A stretch of 64,000 nt of DNA, taken from contig JACPDW010000010.1 in NCBI GenBank assembly GCA_016183815.1, positions 124,001 to 188,000 on the forward strand. Reading direction: 5' to 3'. The notes beneath the pieces were generated by a model. The model saw nothing but the letters and a program-made list of their open reading frames with translations. It was not told where the DNA came from and did no database searches. This DNA comes from Flavobacteriia bacterium. GTDB lineage: Bacteria; Bacteroidota; Bacteroidia; Flavobacteriales_D; Crocinitomicaceae. The position numbers and the translations under genes were made by a program. Each line of letters opens with the position of its first letter. Positions within the stretch are counted from its first letter, which is position 1. Below, one piece after another: positions 26,736 to 36,427 of this stretch.

Positions 26736-27959
26736 TTATGACTTATGTAGCTGAATTAGTGTAATTTCTGGTTTGATTCCAATTCGACCCATATAACCTA
26801 AACAACCCAATCCTCGGTTTACATATAAATTTTGATGTTTTCGTCTATACATTCCTGCCCAATGAGGATAAATATATTTTGAAGGACTCCATTTAATAAA
26901 TCCTGGGATTTCTATTCCAAACTGAAAACCATGAGTGTGTCCTGATAAAGTTAAATCTATTGAAGGATATTTAGTTAAAACTTCTTTATTCCAATGACTT
27001 GGGTCGTGTGATAATAAAATTTGAAAAGACTCTTTATCAATTCCTTCAAGAGCTTTGGACAAATCCCCATACTTTTTAAAATGCAAATTTGCACCCCAAT
27101 TTTCTACTCCAATTAAAGTAAATTGTTCATTGTCTTTTTTTATTATCACGGATTCATTTCTTAATAAATTCCAATCTAATGATTTATGAATTTGAATCAT
27201 TTGTTCAAAATCTTTTCTTTTTTCCTCTTCGTTTGGCCAGTTGTAATAATCTCCATAATCGTGATTGCCCAATATACTAAACACTCCATAAGGAGCTTTA
27301 ATTGATTTTAAAATATCAATAAAATAAATAGCTTCGTCTGAAGTATTGTTAACTAAATCTCCAGTAAAAACTATTAAATCTGCTTTTTGTTTCAAAATGA
27401 CTTCAATGGCTTTTTCTAATTGATGGGAATTGTGCAAGCTACCGGTGTGAATATCAGAAATTTGAACAATTTTAAATCCATCAAAAGATTTTGGAATTTT
27501 TGAATTTGAGTAATGAATGGTATGTAATTTAAAATCAAAAGCAGTTTTTACCATTCCATAAATTAATGAAGAAAATGGAATTGCAGTCAATCCCAAAGAA
27601 ATCTTAGTCAAAAAGTCCCTTCTTCCTTTAATTTCCTCTTTTGGAAGATTAACCCATTTTTCTTGGATAAAGGAAGTAAGAAATAAAATGAGGTAAAAAA
27701 ATGCAAAAAATAGTTTGCACAATAAAATAAACATAAAAAAATTCAAATAGTAGTTTTTAAAGCTATTTGAAAGGTTTGCGTTCCGACCGAAAAAAAGAAA
27801 CAAGTACAAAAAAAGTGTAAATCCCCACCAAATAATTATAAATCGAAAAGAAAGACTTTTTTTGTTGAAAAAACTTGTCTTTAAAACAATAAAAGTCATC
27901 GTTTCAGCAAAAACTAACAAAAATAAAATTATTAGAAAAAAAATTACTCTGCCATTCAT
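26736..27959 (-). CDS. Membrane-anchored metallophosphoesterase (YaeI-like)
   Basis: The 407-residue protein starts with four hydrophobic helices (about 5-25, 40-57, 70-95 and 125-145) followed by a calcineurin-type phosphoesterase domain. The five metal-binding blocks are complete: ISDIHTGS, FTGDLVNN, LGNHDYGDY, LLSHDPSHW and SGHTHGFQFG. Related E. coli YaeI and Bacillus YkuE act on lipid or wall substrates at the membrane; the actual substrate here is unknown. It overlaps the start of pyrF by a single base (TAATG), so the two genes are translationally coupled. The rest of the leftward group is pyrF and a SixA-like phosphatase. Confidence 0.92.
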   Translation of the reverse strand: MNGRVIFFLIILFLLVFAETMTFIVLKTSFFNKKSLSFRFIIIWWGFTLFLYLFLFFGRNANLSNSFKNYYLNFFMFILLCKLFFAFFYLILFLTSFIQEKWVNLPKEEIKGRRDFLTKISLGLTAIPFSSLIYGMVKTAFDFKLHTIHYSNSKIPKSFDGFKIVQISDIHTGSLHNSHQLEKAIEVILKQKADLIVFTGDLVNNTSDEAIYFIDILKSIKAPYGVFSILGNHDYGDYYNWPNEEEKRKDFEQMIQIHKSLDWNLLRNESVIIKKDNEQFTLIGVENWGANLHFKKYGDLSKALEGIDKESFQILLSHDPSHWNKEVLTKYPSIDLTLSGHTHGFQFGIEIPGFIKWSPSKYIYPHWAGMYRRKHQNLYVNRGLGCLGYMGRIGIKPEITLIQLHKS

Positions 27960-28792
27960 TAAAATAAATGATTAACAAACCCTTTATCGAATAATATTTG
28001 TTCCATTTCTTTTTGAATTTTTTGGGCTTCTTCACCTGCCCTCAATGCAAAATCTTTTTGAGAGGACGCATAAATAATCCCTCTTGATGAGTTGACTAAA
28101 ATTCCCACCTCCTCGTTTAAGGCATAAGAACATACATCTTGCAAACTACCACCTTGGGCTCCATAACCTGGAATTAAAAAAAAATGATTTTTTGCTCGTT
28201 TTCTTGCTTCAGCAATTTCTTCTGAACGAGTTGCTCCAATCACAAACATGAGATTTTCTTCCGTCCCCCATTGTTGTGTTTTTTCAATTACTCGTTGATA
28301 AAGTGGTTTTTGATTTTCGTCCATAATAAATTGGAAATCCATTGCTCCAGCGTTGGAGGTTAAAGCCAAAACTATAGACCATTTCCCTTTCCAATTCAAG
28401 TAAGGAGAAATGCTGTCTTCGCCCATATAAGGAGACAAAGTTATTGCATCAAAAGACAGCCATTCAAAAAACGTTTTGGCGTAATACTTTGAAGTATTTC
28501 CAATATCACCTCTTTTTGCATCAGCGATAGTAAAACAATTTTTTGGTATATATTCAATGGTTTTTTTTAAAGACATCCATCCTTGAATTCCTAATGATTC
28601 GTAAAAAGCAATATTTGGTTTATAGGCGATACAAAAAGGAGAAGTGGCATCAATAATCTGTTTATTAAACTCAAAAATCGGATCTTCATAAGTCAATAAA
28701 TGAGAGGGAATTTTTTCTATATCTGTATCTAACCCGACACATAAAAAAGATTTTTTTTTAATTATTTGTTCAACAAGCTGTTTTTTATTCAT
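27959..28792 (-). CDS. pyrF: Orotidine 5'-phosphate decarboxylase (type 2)
   Basis: This 277-residue enzyme carries out the last step of UMP synthesis, decarboxylating OMP. Motifs of the longer PyrF subfamily are clear: LCVGLDTD at the N-terminus, IAYKPNIAFYESLG and the catalytic ADAKRGDIGNTSKYYA with the Lys-Asp charge network. IPGYGAQGG and VNSSRGIIYA bind the phosphate. Length matches subfamily 2 proteins found in Bacteroidota and actinobacteria. It sits between the SixA-like gene (7-bp gap) and the metallophosphoesterase (1-bp overlap), and is apparently the only pyrimidine gene in the window. Confidence 0.95.
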   Translation of the reverse strand: MNKKQLVEQIIKKKSFLCVGLDTDIEKIPSHLLTYEDPIFEFNKQIIDATSPFCIAYKPNIAFYESLGIQGWMSLKKTIEYIPKNCFTIADAKRGDIGNTSKYYAKTFFEWLSFDAITLSPYMGEDSISPYLNWKGKWSIVLALTSNAGAMDFQFIMDENQKPLYQRVIEKTQQWGTEENLMFVIGATRSEEIAEARKRAKNHFFLIPGYGAQGGSLQDVCSYALNEEVGILVNSSRGIIYASSQKDFALRAGEEAQKIQKEMEQILFDKGFVNHLF

Positions 28793-28799
28793 TTTAAAT

Positions 28800-29273
28800 T
28801 TATTGTACTACATGAGGATGATAAGATTGTATTTGAATGGCTTTAGCTGAAAGAATATCTTTCCATTTAGAAATTGGAATATCTAACTCAATGTATTCGC
28901 AGGTTTTCATATCTATTTCAGAATCACAGAGAAAGTTTACTAAATCGCTTAAACCATTGTTGTGTGCAAGGAGTAAAATATCGTTTTGTGTTTCCAATTT
29001 AGAGAGATAATCTAACAAACTGTTTAAGTCGGCTAAATATAATTCTTCAGAAAAGTGGATAGATGTATAATTTCCACTAGAAAAGACTAAATCAAAGGTG
29101 CGTCGAGTTCTTTTACTACTTGAACAATGGATTTCTACAGGGTTAATTTGAGCTAAAAAGTCAGCCATTAACTTTGATTGTTGAATTCCTTTAGGAAGTA
29201 AGTCTCTATCAATGTCCAAATCGGAATCACTGTAAGGTTCAGTTTTAGCGTGTCGTAGTATATGTAATTTCAT
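28800..29273 (-). CDS. SixA-like phosphohistidine phosphatase
   Basis: This 157-residue histidine phosphatase superfamily protein has the N-terminal RHG-type motif MKLHILRHAKTEP (catalytic His in RHA), the second Arg region SKRTRRTFDLV and the second His in LLLAHNNGLSDLV. E. coli SixA dephosphorylates phosphohistidine in the ArcB and PTS pathways; the small single-domain build here matches SixA rather than phosphoglycerate mutase. The substrate in this organism is unknown. It is the first gene of a leftward trio with pyrF and the metallophosphoesterase, divergent from the VWA protein gene. Confidence 0.9.
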   Translation of the reverse strand: MKLHILRHAKTEPYSDSDLDIDRDLLPKGIQQSKLMADFLAQINPVEIHCSSSKRTRRTFDLVFSSGNYTSIHFSEELYLADLNSLLDYLSKLETQNDILLLAHNNGLSDLVNFLCDSEIDMKTCEYIELDIPISKWKDILSAKAIQIQSYHPHVVQ

Positions 29274-29381
29274 TTATTATTAGTTCTGATTTGCCACGAA
29301 ATTATAAATTATTTTATTTCAGTATAAAATTACTTGAAGATAAAATGAACGAAAAAAACACATAATTGTACTGCTAATAAA

Positions 29382-30530
29382 ATGGAAATCATGAAAAAAA
29401 TAATTTTAACTGTATTTATTTTATTATTTATAAAAGGAAATACACAGGATGTTTTGGAAAGAACAACATTTCCTCAAAACAAAACTAAAGTGCAAATTGC
29501 AATTTTATTTGACACTTCAAACAGTATGGACGGTTTAATTGATCAAGCCAAATCAAGAATATGGCAGATTGTTAATGCGGCAAATTCTTTGAGTTATCAA
29601 GGAGTAAAACCTGAGATAGAACTCGCTTTGTTTGAGTACGGAAATGATTTTTTAGCTAAGGAATTAAATTATTTAAGAAAAATAGTTCCTTTAACCAATG
29701 ATATTGATGCTGTCTCAAAAGAATTGTTCGCTTTAAAAACCCATGGTGGACAAGAATATTGTGGTGCTGTGATTTCACAAGCAATCTATCAACTAAACTG
29801 GTCTTTAAATCCGAACGATCTTAAAATGATTTATATAGCAGGAAATGAGCCGTTTAATCAGGGCCCTATTTTCTATAAAGACATCTGTTCACAATCTTCT
29901 AACAGAGGAATTACAGTAAACACAATTTATTGTGGCGAATACCAACAGGGTATTAAAGAGTTTTGGTATGATGGTGCTCAGCTTGGTGGAGGAGAATATT
30001 CCAATATTAATTCAAACAAAGAAATTGTTCATATTTCAACTCCTTATGATCAAAAAATTAATGAGTTGAACGATAAATTAAACAATACATACATCTATTA
30101 TGGCAATACAGGGAAAGCTAAAAAAGACAATTTATTGGAACAAGATAAAAACGCCCTTAAACAAGCAACAGAATCTAAAACAGAAAGAGCACTTTATAAA
30201 TCTCAAAGTATTGGTCAAAATGTTTCTTGGGATTTAGTTGATGCCATTACAGTGAATCCTAGTATTGTGGAAGAAATTAAAGACGAAGAATTACCGCAAG
30301 AATTGCTTGGAAAAACGAAAGAAGAGAAGGAAGAATACATAAAACAAAAACAAGATGAAAGAAAAAAACTTTCAAAAGAAATTAATGATCTTTCCTCAAA
30401 AAGAAATAAACATATTCAAGAACAAACAAAATTAAATGCTGAATCTGGAGAAAAGGATTTTGGCGAAGAAGTTAAAAAAGGAATTTACAAAAAAGCTGCT
30501 GAAAAAGGTTATGAACAAAAGGAATTGTAA
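29382..30530 (+). CDS. Secreted von Willebrand factor A domain protein
   Basis: This 382-residue protein has an N-terminal signal peptide (MKKIILTVFILLFIKGNTQ; an ATG at 29391 fits slightly better than 29382). The VWA domain (about 38-230) has the MIDAS motif DTSNSM, a later Thr/Gly cluster (THGGQEY) and the region MIYIAGNEPFNQGP. The C-terminal third is a charged, probably coiled-coil segment rich in Lys and Glu (KTKEEKEEYIKQKQDERKK). The family, a VWA domain followed by this tail, is shared by several environmental bacterial phyla in my recollection and has no known function. It stands alone, divergent from the SixA gene and convergent with a second VWA protein. Confidence 0.85.
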   Translation: MEIMKKIILTVFILLFIKGNTQDVLERTTFPQNKTKVQIAILFDTSNSMDGLIDQAKSRIWQIVNAANSLSYQGVKPEIELALFEYGNDFLAKELNYLRKIVPLTNDIDAVSKELFALKTHGGQEYCGAVISQAIYQLNWSLNPNDLKMIYIAGNEPFNQGPIFYKDICSQSSNRGITVNTIYCGEYQQGIKEFWYDGAQLGGGEYSNINSNKEIVHISTPYDQKINELNDKLNNTYIYYGNTGKAKKDNLLEQDKNALKQATESKTERALYKSQSIGQNVSWDLVDAITVNPSIVEEIKDEELPQELLGKTKEEKEEYIKQKQDERKKLSKEINDLSSKRNKHIQEQTKLNAESGEKDFGEEVKKGIYKKAAEKGYEQKEL

Positions 30531-30552
30531 ACTTTACTTACTACTACTACTT

Positions 30553-32631
30553 TTAATAAAGTCCATAATACCTTCTTAAAAACCATTCGCTGGACAATAA
30601 CAAAAGTAATAAAAGTAAAATCCACATAAACTCGAGCATTAAATCAACTTCAGAAATTGGATAAAGTAACGGTTTAATGTCTCTTCTTTGATTGAAATCG
30701 GTAAATAATGCTTGTCTATTTTTAAAAGCATAAAACTTTCCTTTACTTTTTTCTGAAACATCTCTTAAAACACTGTGATTTGATTTATTTTCTCTTTTTT
30801 CAAGAAGAAGGTCTTCAATTACAAAACTACCATTTTTACTGTGTTTTTTTCCATTGTATTCTGTAAAAGCTTTCCATGTATAAATTCCGGGTGTCAGTCT
30901 GTTCAATTGTAATTGATATTGATTTTCATTGTTTCCAAATTCTAATTCTGCTTTTTTCCCTTTACTGTCTGTAAGATGAAATAATATGTTGACTTTGTTG
31001 ATTCTTTCTAATGCTTCATTGTAAAATTCAGCTGTAATAAACATTTTTTCAGAACTCAATACTCTTTTAGGCATTTGAACTCTAAGTTGTGAACTATTGC
31101 TTTTACGTACTAAATATTGATTGATGGATGAAAATAATTCATTAAAGTGGGTCGTGTTTTTTTTGTTTGCAAATTCACTCATTTTCCACTTCCATATTCC
31201 TTCTCCTAAAAAAACACCATATTTCTCAAATTCATTTTCACCAAAAAAGCACAAAGCATCGTTTTTTGATATATTGGCTACTTTTTGATTAAATAAAACA
31301 ATGTTTTGTTTGGAAATACTTGATTTTCCATATTTTCCAATCAACGGTGGGTACTTTTCTATATTTTTTATACTTTCCTCACTCAACTCAAACAATTGAA
31401 AACTATTGTCATAAACTGCTTGATATTCATCACTTTGATTTTGATTGCCTTGCTCTAAACCAACTTTCAATTTCTTAATTATCGATTGTGGTGTATTAGT
31501 ACTAATAAAATATAGAATGGGAATTTTACTTTGTTGAATTATTTGACATGCTTGTTCAGAAAACCCAATTCCTGGCTCATGCCATACAATAAGGTCAGTT
31601 TTATTTAAATTTTTATCCCATTGATCTATGGTTTTATACTCCACAAAACTATTTTCATTTTGGCTCAAAACACCCTTAAGAGCAGTAATGTCGGGGTGTG
31701 GTGCTCCTGAAAGTAATAGAATTTTATTTCTAGATTCCAATACTTCAATATAAAAAGTGGAACGGTTGTTTTTTAATGTATATTCTTTTTCTAATGCTTC
31801 TAACTCTACTTCATAACGTTGAAAACCAATTTGGTTGGCTTCTAATTCAAAATTCTCTTGTAAAAATACGGATTTTTCCTTAGGAAAATTTACTTCTTTT
31901 TCTGCTAAAATTTTTCCGTTTTTAAGTATTTTTAACTTACTTTTTTTTCCTGGATATTGAAAAGCTTCTACATTTACTTGGACATTAAATTTGTTTTTAT
32001 AAAATGCTATTTCATTGTGATTCACCTCTTTCAAAATTTGGTCTTTCTTATCTAATTCTGATCCAACGCCCACTGTGTATATAGGAACAAAAGGAAGTTT
32101 TGAAGAAGAATAAACTGGATGCATTCCCACATTGTAGTTTCCGTCTGAGATTAAAACAACAGCTGCAATATTTTTGCGGTAAAATTGTTGATGTATCTGT
32201 TCAAAGCCCTCTGCTAAATTGGTGCTTTGTTCTTCAAATTGAAATTCTTTTTGTTTTTTTATTTTTTCACCTATTGTATAATATTTTTTATCCATTTCTG
32301 GATAACTATTATCGATTTTTGAGAGATATTCTTTCACTTCTTTAGAAAAAGTTCTAGGATTCTCATCGTTTAACATCGATAAGGAATTGTCAACCAATGT
32401 GATGATTACGGGTTTTTCTTCTTTATATTCTTTATGATCGACAAAAAGTCCCATCAACAAAATCAACAATAAAAAAAAGGAAAAAAATCTTAAGCCAAAT
32501 AAGAGATATTTAATTGGTTTTGGAAGAGAAGAAAAATTATTTTTGTACCATAAAAAGTACCATGTTAACCCAAATGACAGGATAAGAAACAATAAGACAA
32601 ACCACCAAGACCATTCAGATATTATATTCAT
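30553..32631 (-). CDS. Membrane VWA-domain protein (BatA-like architecture)
   Basis: The 692-residue protein has two N-terminal membrane helices (about 8-28 and 42-64), a VWA-type domain with a MIDAS-like LVDNSLSM and VLISDGNYN, a long beta-rich region, and a final membrane segment (about 665-682: MLEFMWILLLLLLLLSSEWFL). In part of the middle (about 300-400: LLLSGAPHPDITALK) it resembles glutamine-amidotransferase-like folds seen in Bacteroidota membrane VWA proteins. Proteins of this shape occur with aerotolerance (Bat) or MoxR systems, but no MoxR ATPase or bat genes are adjacent. The function is unknown. The stop lies 22 bp from the stop of the other VWA gene. Confidence 0.82.
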   Translation of the reverse strand: MNIISEWSWWFVLLFLILSFGLTWYFLWYKNNFSSLPKPIKYLLFGLRFFSFFLLLILLMGLFVDHKEYKEEKPVIITLVDNSLSMLNDENPRTFSKEVKEYLSKIDNSYPEMDKKYYTIGEKIKKQKEFQFEEQSTNLAEGFEQIHQQFYRKNIAAVVLISDGNYNVGMHPVYSSSKLPFVPIYTVGVGSELDKKDQILKEVNHNEIAFYKNKFNVQVNVEAFQYPGKKSKLKILKNGKILAEKEVNFPKEKSVFLQENFELEANQIGFQRYEVELEALEKEYTLKNNRSTFYIEVLESRNKILLLSGAPHPDITALKGVLSQNENSFVEYKTIDQWDKNLNKTDLIVWHEPGIGFSEQACQIIQQSKIPILYFISTNTPQSIIKKLKVGLEQGNQNQSDEYQAVYDNSFQLFELSEESIKNIEKYPPLIGKYGKSSISKQNIVLFNQKVANISKNDALCFFGENEFEKYGVFLGEGIWKWKMSEFANKKNTTHFNELFSSINQYLVRKSNSSQLRVQMPKRVLSSEKMFITAEFYNEALERINKVNILFHLTDSKGKKAELEFGNNENQYQLQLNRLTPGIYTWKAFTEYNGKKHSKNGSFVIEDLLLEKRENKSNHSVLRDVSEKSKGKFYAFKNRQALFTDFNQRRDIKPLLYPISEVDLMLEFMWILLLLLLLLSSEWFLRRYYGLY

Positions 32632-32685
32632 GTGCGAAAATTAAAGATTATTTTACAAATAAGAGGTAATACGAAATTTTTGTTT

Positions 32686-34401
32686 TTAATCTAATTTTTT
32701 AAGTTCCTTCCACAAAAATTGACTTAACTCTTTGACATAATTTTCTGAAAAATCGAAAAATACACCCGCTATTTGGTACAATTCAGGCAACGATTTTGTA
32801 TAACCCAAACTCAAACAATCCTTATATTGTTGTAGTGTTTTTTCTTTGTTTTCTTTAAAATTTTTCCAAATAGAGAGAGCAGCCAATTGAGCAAAACCAT
32901 ATTCTATATAATAAAAAGGTACTTCAAAAATATGTAATTGTTTTTGCCAAGCAAAGGACTTAATGTCCTCATATTCTGTCCAGTCCACAGATCCAGTACT
33001 GAATTTAAGCTGAATTTCTGTCCATGCATTTTTACGATCTTCATTTGTTTGTTTAGGATGTAAATAAATCCAATGTTGAAATTCATCGACACATGCAATC
33101 CAAGGTAAAACACTAATTATGGACTCCAATTGTTCCTTTTTCGCTCTGTTTAAATCTTTTTCATTTGTGTAAAAAACATGCCAATAATCCATACTCATAA
33201 GTTCCATTGACATAGAAGCTACCTCAGCGATTTCTGAAGGCAAATTTTTAAACCCAGTTAGATGTAATGAATGGGATAAAATAGAGTGTATGGCATGACC
33301 ACTCTCGTGAACCATCGTAGTTAAATCTCTTTGTGAACCAACGGCATTCATGAAAATAAAAGGAACTCCACTTTCATATAAAGGATAATTGTAACCTCCA
33401 GGAGCTTTGCCTTTTTTTGATTCCAAATCGATGTGATTTAGATCCCCTAAAAGAGCGACACATTCTTCAAAAAATGTATCCATCTCTCCAAATAATAGTT
33501 TTGTTTTCTCAAACAATTCTTTTCCGTCTGTAAAAGGTTTTAAAGGATGTTCATTTATAGGATCGACTTCTGTGTCCCAGGGTTTTAATAACTTTTTCCC
33601 TAATTTGTTTGCTTGTTTTTGTTGAATTTCTCTTGAAAGTGGAACAATATGTTTTTGAATTGAGAGGTGAAAATCCAAACAATCTTTTACTGAATAATCA
33701 AAACGACCCATTGCGACAAACTTATATTCTCTAAAGTTTTCAAATCCAGCGTTTAAAGCTAGAACATGTCTTTTTTCAATAAGCTGATTCATTAAATCAT
33801 CTAAAGCCACTCTGTCTTTTTTTCTTCTTTCGCTGATTAGTTCAAAAACTTCTTTTCTAAGTTCTTCTTTTTTATCTTTGAGAAAAAGTGAGGCCTGTTG
33901 CAATGTCCAGTCTTTTCCTTGATAATGAATGGATTGTGCACCATTTATAGCTCCGTATTGTTGAGTTAATTGATTGATTTCCGCTTCTATAGGGATGTTT
34001 TCCTCTCTAAACAAATCTACTGCAATTTTACACAAACGAAAGTAGATTGAATACCCTTTATCATTTGATAATTCTTCAATAAATGATTGGAAAGTCAATA
34101 ATTTTTTGTTTAATAAATCCTCAAAAGGAGAAAGTTTTGGTTGAATTTCTGTGATAAAAAAAGTATATGCATCTGAGAACTCTTTGTTTTGTGTATCAAT
34201 TGTCATTTTGATGTACCTCCAAGCTGCATTTTCTTCAATAAAAGCATCCAACTCACTTTTATACAGTAAAAAAGTCTTAAAATCATCAAGTGTTTGAATA
34301 GAAAGATCAAGAAGTTTTTGATAGATCACTTCTAATTCATTCCAAGAGGTAAAGTTAAATTCTTTTGGTAAAAATTTTCTTTGTTTTTTTTCGATTAACA
34401 T
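32686..34401 (-). CDS. M3 family oligoendopeptidase F-like peptidase
   Basis: This cytosolic zinc peptidase of 571 residues has the thimet-oligopeptidase motif MVHESGHAIHSIL (HExxH) and the downstream Glu in PSEIAEVASMSMELMS. It cleaves short oligopeptides; oligoendopeptidase F is the closest architecture. There is no signal peptide. Three in-frame ATGs exist (34431, 34410 and 34401). The one at 34401 (MLIEKKQRKFLPKEF) matches the usual family start, and a TAATTTTG box at 34420-34427 would place transcription start inside the longer versions. It is transcribed alone, between the VWA gene and glmS. Confidence 0.92.
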   Translation of the reverse strand: MLIEKKQRKFLPKEFNFTSWNELEVIYQKLLDLSIQTLDDFKTFLLYKSELDAFIEENAAWRYIKMTIDTQNKEFSDAYTFFITEIQPKLSPFEDLLNKKLLTFQSFIEELSNDKGYSIYFRLCKIAVDLFREENIPIEAEINQLTQQYGAINGAQSIHYQGKDWTLQQASLFLKDKKEELRKEVFELISERRKKDRVALDDLMNQLIEKRHVLALNAGFENFREYKFVAMGRFDYSVKDCLDFHLSIQKHIVPLSREIQQKQANKLGKKLLKPWDTEVDPINEHPLKPFTDGKELFEKTKLLFGEMDTFFEECVALLGDLNHIDLESKKGKAPGGYNYPLYESGVPFIFMNAVGSQRDLTTMVHESGHAIHSILSHSLHLTGFKNLPSEIAEVASMSMELMSMDYWHVFYTNEKDLNRAKKEQLESIISVLPWIACVDEFQHWIYLHPKQTNEDRKNAWTEIQLKFSTGSVDWTEYEDIKSFAWQKQLHIFEVPFYYIEYGFAQLAALSIWKNFKENKEKTLQQYKDCLSLGYTKSLPELYQIAGVFFDFSENYVKELSQFLWKELKKLD

Positions 34402-34419
34402 AAAATTCATATTGTATGA

Positions 34420-34427
34420 CAAAATTA
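34420..34427 (-). promoter_or_regulatory. Candidate -7 box of the M3 peptidase gene
   Basis: TAATTTTG on the minus strand fits TAnnTTTG, about 19 bp before ATG 34401. It overlaps the 5' part of the longest possible reading frame and so favours the shorter start. No -33 TTTG is visible. Confidence 0.4.
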
Positions 34428-34576
34428 ACATGATATACTGTTAATTCACTTTTTTTATAAATTTTTAAAAAACAAATTTCGATAATAAGTAGGGTATGAT
34501 TGTTTTTTAACAAAGAAACATTTCCTTTATCTGATAAGATTTTATTTCAAACAATAAATTAGTAACCTGAGTTCGA

Positions 34577-36421
34577 TTATTCAACGGTAACAGATTTAGC
34601 TAAATTTCTTGGTTGATCTACATTACAACCTCTCATCACTGAAATGTGATAAGACAATAATTGAAAAGGAATTGTAGCTAAAAGAGGAACGAGATGTTCA
34701 TTAGTATCTGGAATTTCAATAATGTGATCCGCCATTGATTTTACTTGTTCATCACCTTCAGTAACGATGGCTATAATTTTCCCTTTTCTGGCCTTAACTT
34801 CTTGAATATTTGAAACCACTTTTTCATATGAGGTACCTTTTGTTGCTATAACAAATACGGGCATTTCTTCATCAATTAAAGCAATTGGACCGTGTTTCAT
34901 TTCAGCTGCAGGGTAACCTTCTGCGTGTATATAAGAAATTTCTTTCAATTTTAAAGCTCCTTCTAAAGCCACAGGAAATGAGCTTCCTCTACCTAAGTAT
35001 AATGCGTTTTTAGCATCTTTATATTGAGTAGCAATTTCCTTTATCAAATTATTTTTATCCAGAATTTCTTTTACTTTTTTTGGAATATTTTCTAATTCAG
35101 AAATAATTTCATGGAATTTTGCTGCACTTACTGTTCCTTTTTTGTTCGCTAGTAACAACGCTAAAAGAGTGAGGATTGTTACTTGAGCAGTAAACGCTTT
35201 AGTGGATGCCACACCAATTTCTGGACCAGCATGAGTATAAGATCCCGCATCAGTAATTCTTGAAATAGAGGAACCAACAACATTACAAATTCCAATAATT
35301 GTCGCACCTTTTGACTTAGCCAATTCTAGGGCGGCTAGTGTATCTGCTGTTTCACCTGATTGTGAAATCGCAATAACCACGTCTTGTTCATTGATTATTG
35401 GATTTCTATATCTAAACTCACTAGCGTATTCAACTTCAACATTAATTCTTGCTAATTCTTCAATAAGGTATTCGCCAACTTGAGCAGCATGCCAAGAAGT
35501 ACCACAAGCCACAAAGATTAATCGATTTGCATTTAATAATTTTTGATGGTAATCTTTTAATCCACCTAAATTTACCCAACCTTGTTCTGTGTTTAATCTA
35601 CCCCTGAAACAATCGTGTATGGTTTTTGGTTGTTCAAAAATTTCTTTTAACATGAAATGTTCAAAACCGCCTTTTTCTAATGCTTCTAAATGTAACTCTA
35701 ATTCTTGTATATAAGGGGTCTTTTCTTCTTTAGAAAGATGTACAATTTTTAATCCACTGTTTCTATCTAAAATAGCAATTTCTTCATCGTTTAGATAAAC
35801 TACTTGTTTAGTGTATTCAACAATAGGAGTTGCATCTGATGCCAAATAAAACTCATTTTCTTTTCCAATTCCTACAACTAAAGGACTACTTTTTCTCGCT
35901 GCAATTAAGGTATCAGGATGCTTATTTGAAATCACAACAAGAGCATAAGCTCCAGTTACACTTAATAAAGCGTGTCTAACCGCTTCGACTAAATCCACTT
36001 TTTCAGTTTTCATGATGTCGTCAATTAGATGGACGATTACTTCTGTATCTGTCTCGCTTCTAAATTGATAACCTCTGGAAATTAATTCTTCTTTTAGAGT
36101 ACTATAATTTTCAATAATACCATTATGAATTATGGCAATGTCTTTATTAGTGGTAAAATGAGGATGAGAATTAACATCGTTTGGCAAACCATGAGTAGCC
36201 CATCGAGTGTGTCCAATGCCAATGTTTCCTTTAAGATTTTTGTTTATTGTAAATGCTTCTAATTCTGATACTTTACCTTGTTTTTTATAGATGTTAAGTT
36301 CTTTGTCGTTTAACAAAGCGATTCCAGCACTATCATAACCTCTGTATTCAAGTCGCTTTAACCCTCTTATAAGGATTGGATAAGCTTCTTTATTACCAAC
36401 ATATGCTACTATTCCACACAT
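34577..36421 (-). CDS. glmS: Glutamine--fructose-6-phosphate aminotransferase (isomerizing)
   Basis: This 614-residue enzyme makes glucosamine-6-phosphate, the entry point to peptidoglycan and LPS amino sugars. After the initiator Met the nucleophile Cys2 begins the class II amidotransferase domain (MCGIVAYVG; GHTRWATHG; ETDTEVIVHL). Two SIS sugar-isomerase domains follow (about 285-430 with CGTSWHAAQVGEY and ISQSGETADTLAAL; about 460-600 with GRGSSFPVALEGALKLKE), and it ends with DQPRNLAKSVTVE as usual. Length is normal. It begins 6 bp after the DUF4270 gene and belongs to the leftward glycogen synthase-like/DUF4270/glmS unit. No glmS ribozyme is seen; there is no leader of its own to hold one. 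Confidence 0.97.
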   Translation of the reverse strand: MCGIVAYVGNKEAYPILIRGLKRLEYRGYDSAGIALLNDKELNIYKKQGKVSELEAFTINKNLKGNIGIGHTRWATHGLPNDVNSHPHFTTNKDIAIIHNGIIENYSTLKEELISRGYQFRSETDTEVIVHLIDDIMKTEKVDLVEAVRHALLSVTGAYALVVISNKHPDTLIAARKSSPLVVGIGKENEFYLASDATPIVEYTKQVVYLNDEEIAILDRNSGLKIVHLSKEEKTPYIQELELHLEALEKGGFEHFMLKEIFEQPKTIHDCFRGRLNTEQGWVNLGGLKDYHQKLLNANRLIFVACGTSWHAAQVGEYLIEELARINVEVEYASEFRYRNPIINEQDVVIAISQSGETADTLAALELAKSKGATIIGICNVVGSSISRITDAGSYTHAGPEIGVASTKAFTAQVTILTLLALLLANKKGTVSAAKFHEIISELENIPKKVKEILDKNNLIKEIATQYKDAKNALYLGRGSSFPVALEGALKLKEISYIHAEGYPAAEMKHGPIALIDEEMPVFVIATKGTSYEKVVSNIQEVKARKGKIIAIVTEGDEQVKSMADHIIEIPDTNEHLVPLLATIPFQLLSYHISVMRGCNVDQPRNLAKSVTVE

Positions 36422-36427
36422 AAATAA

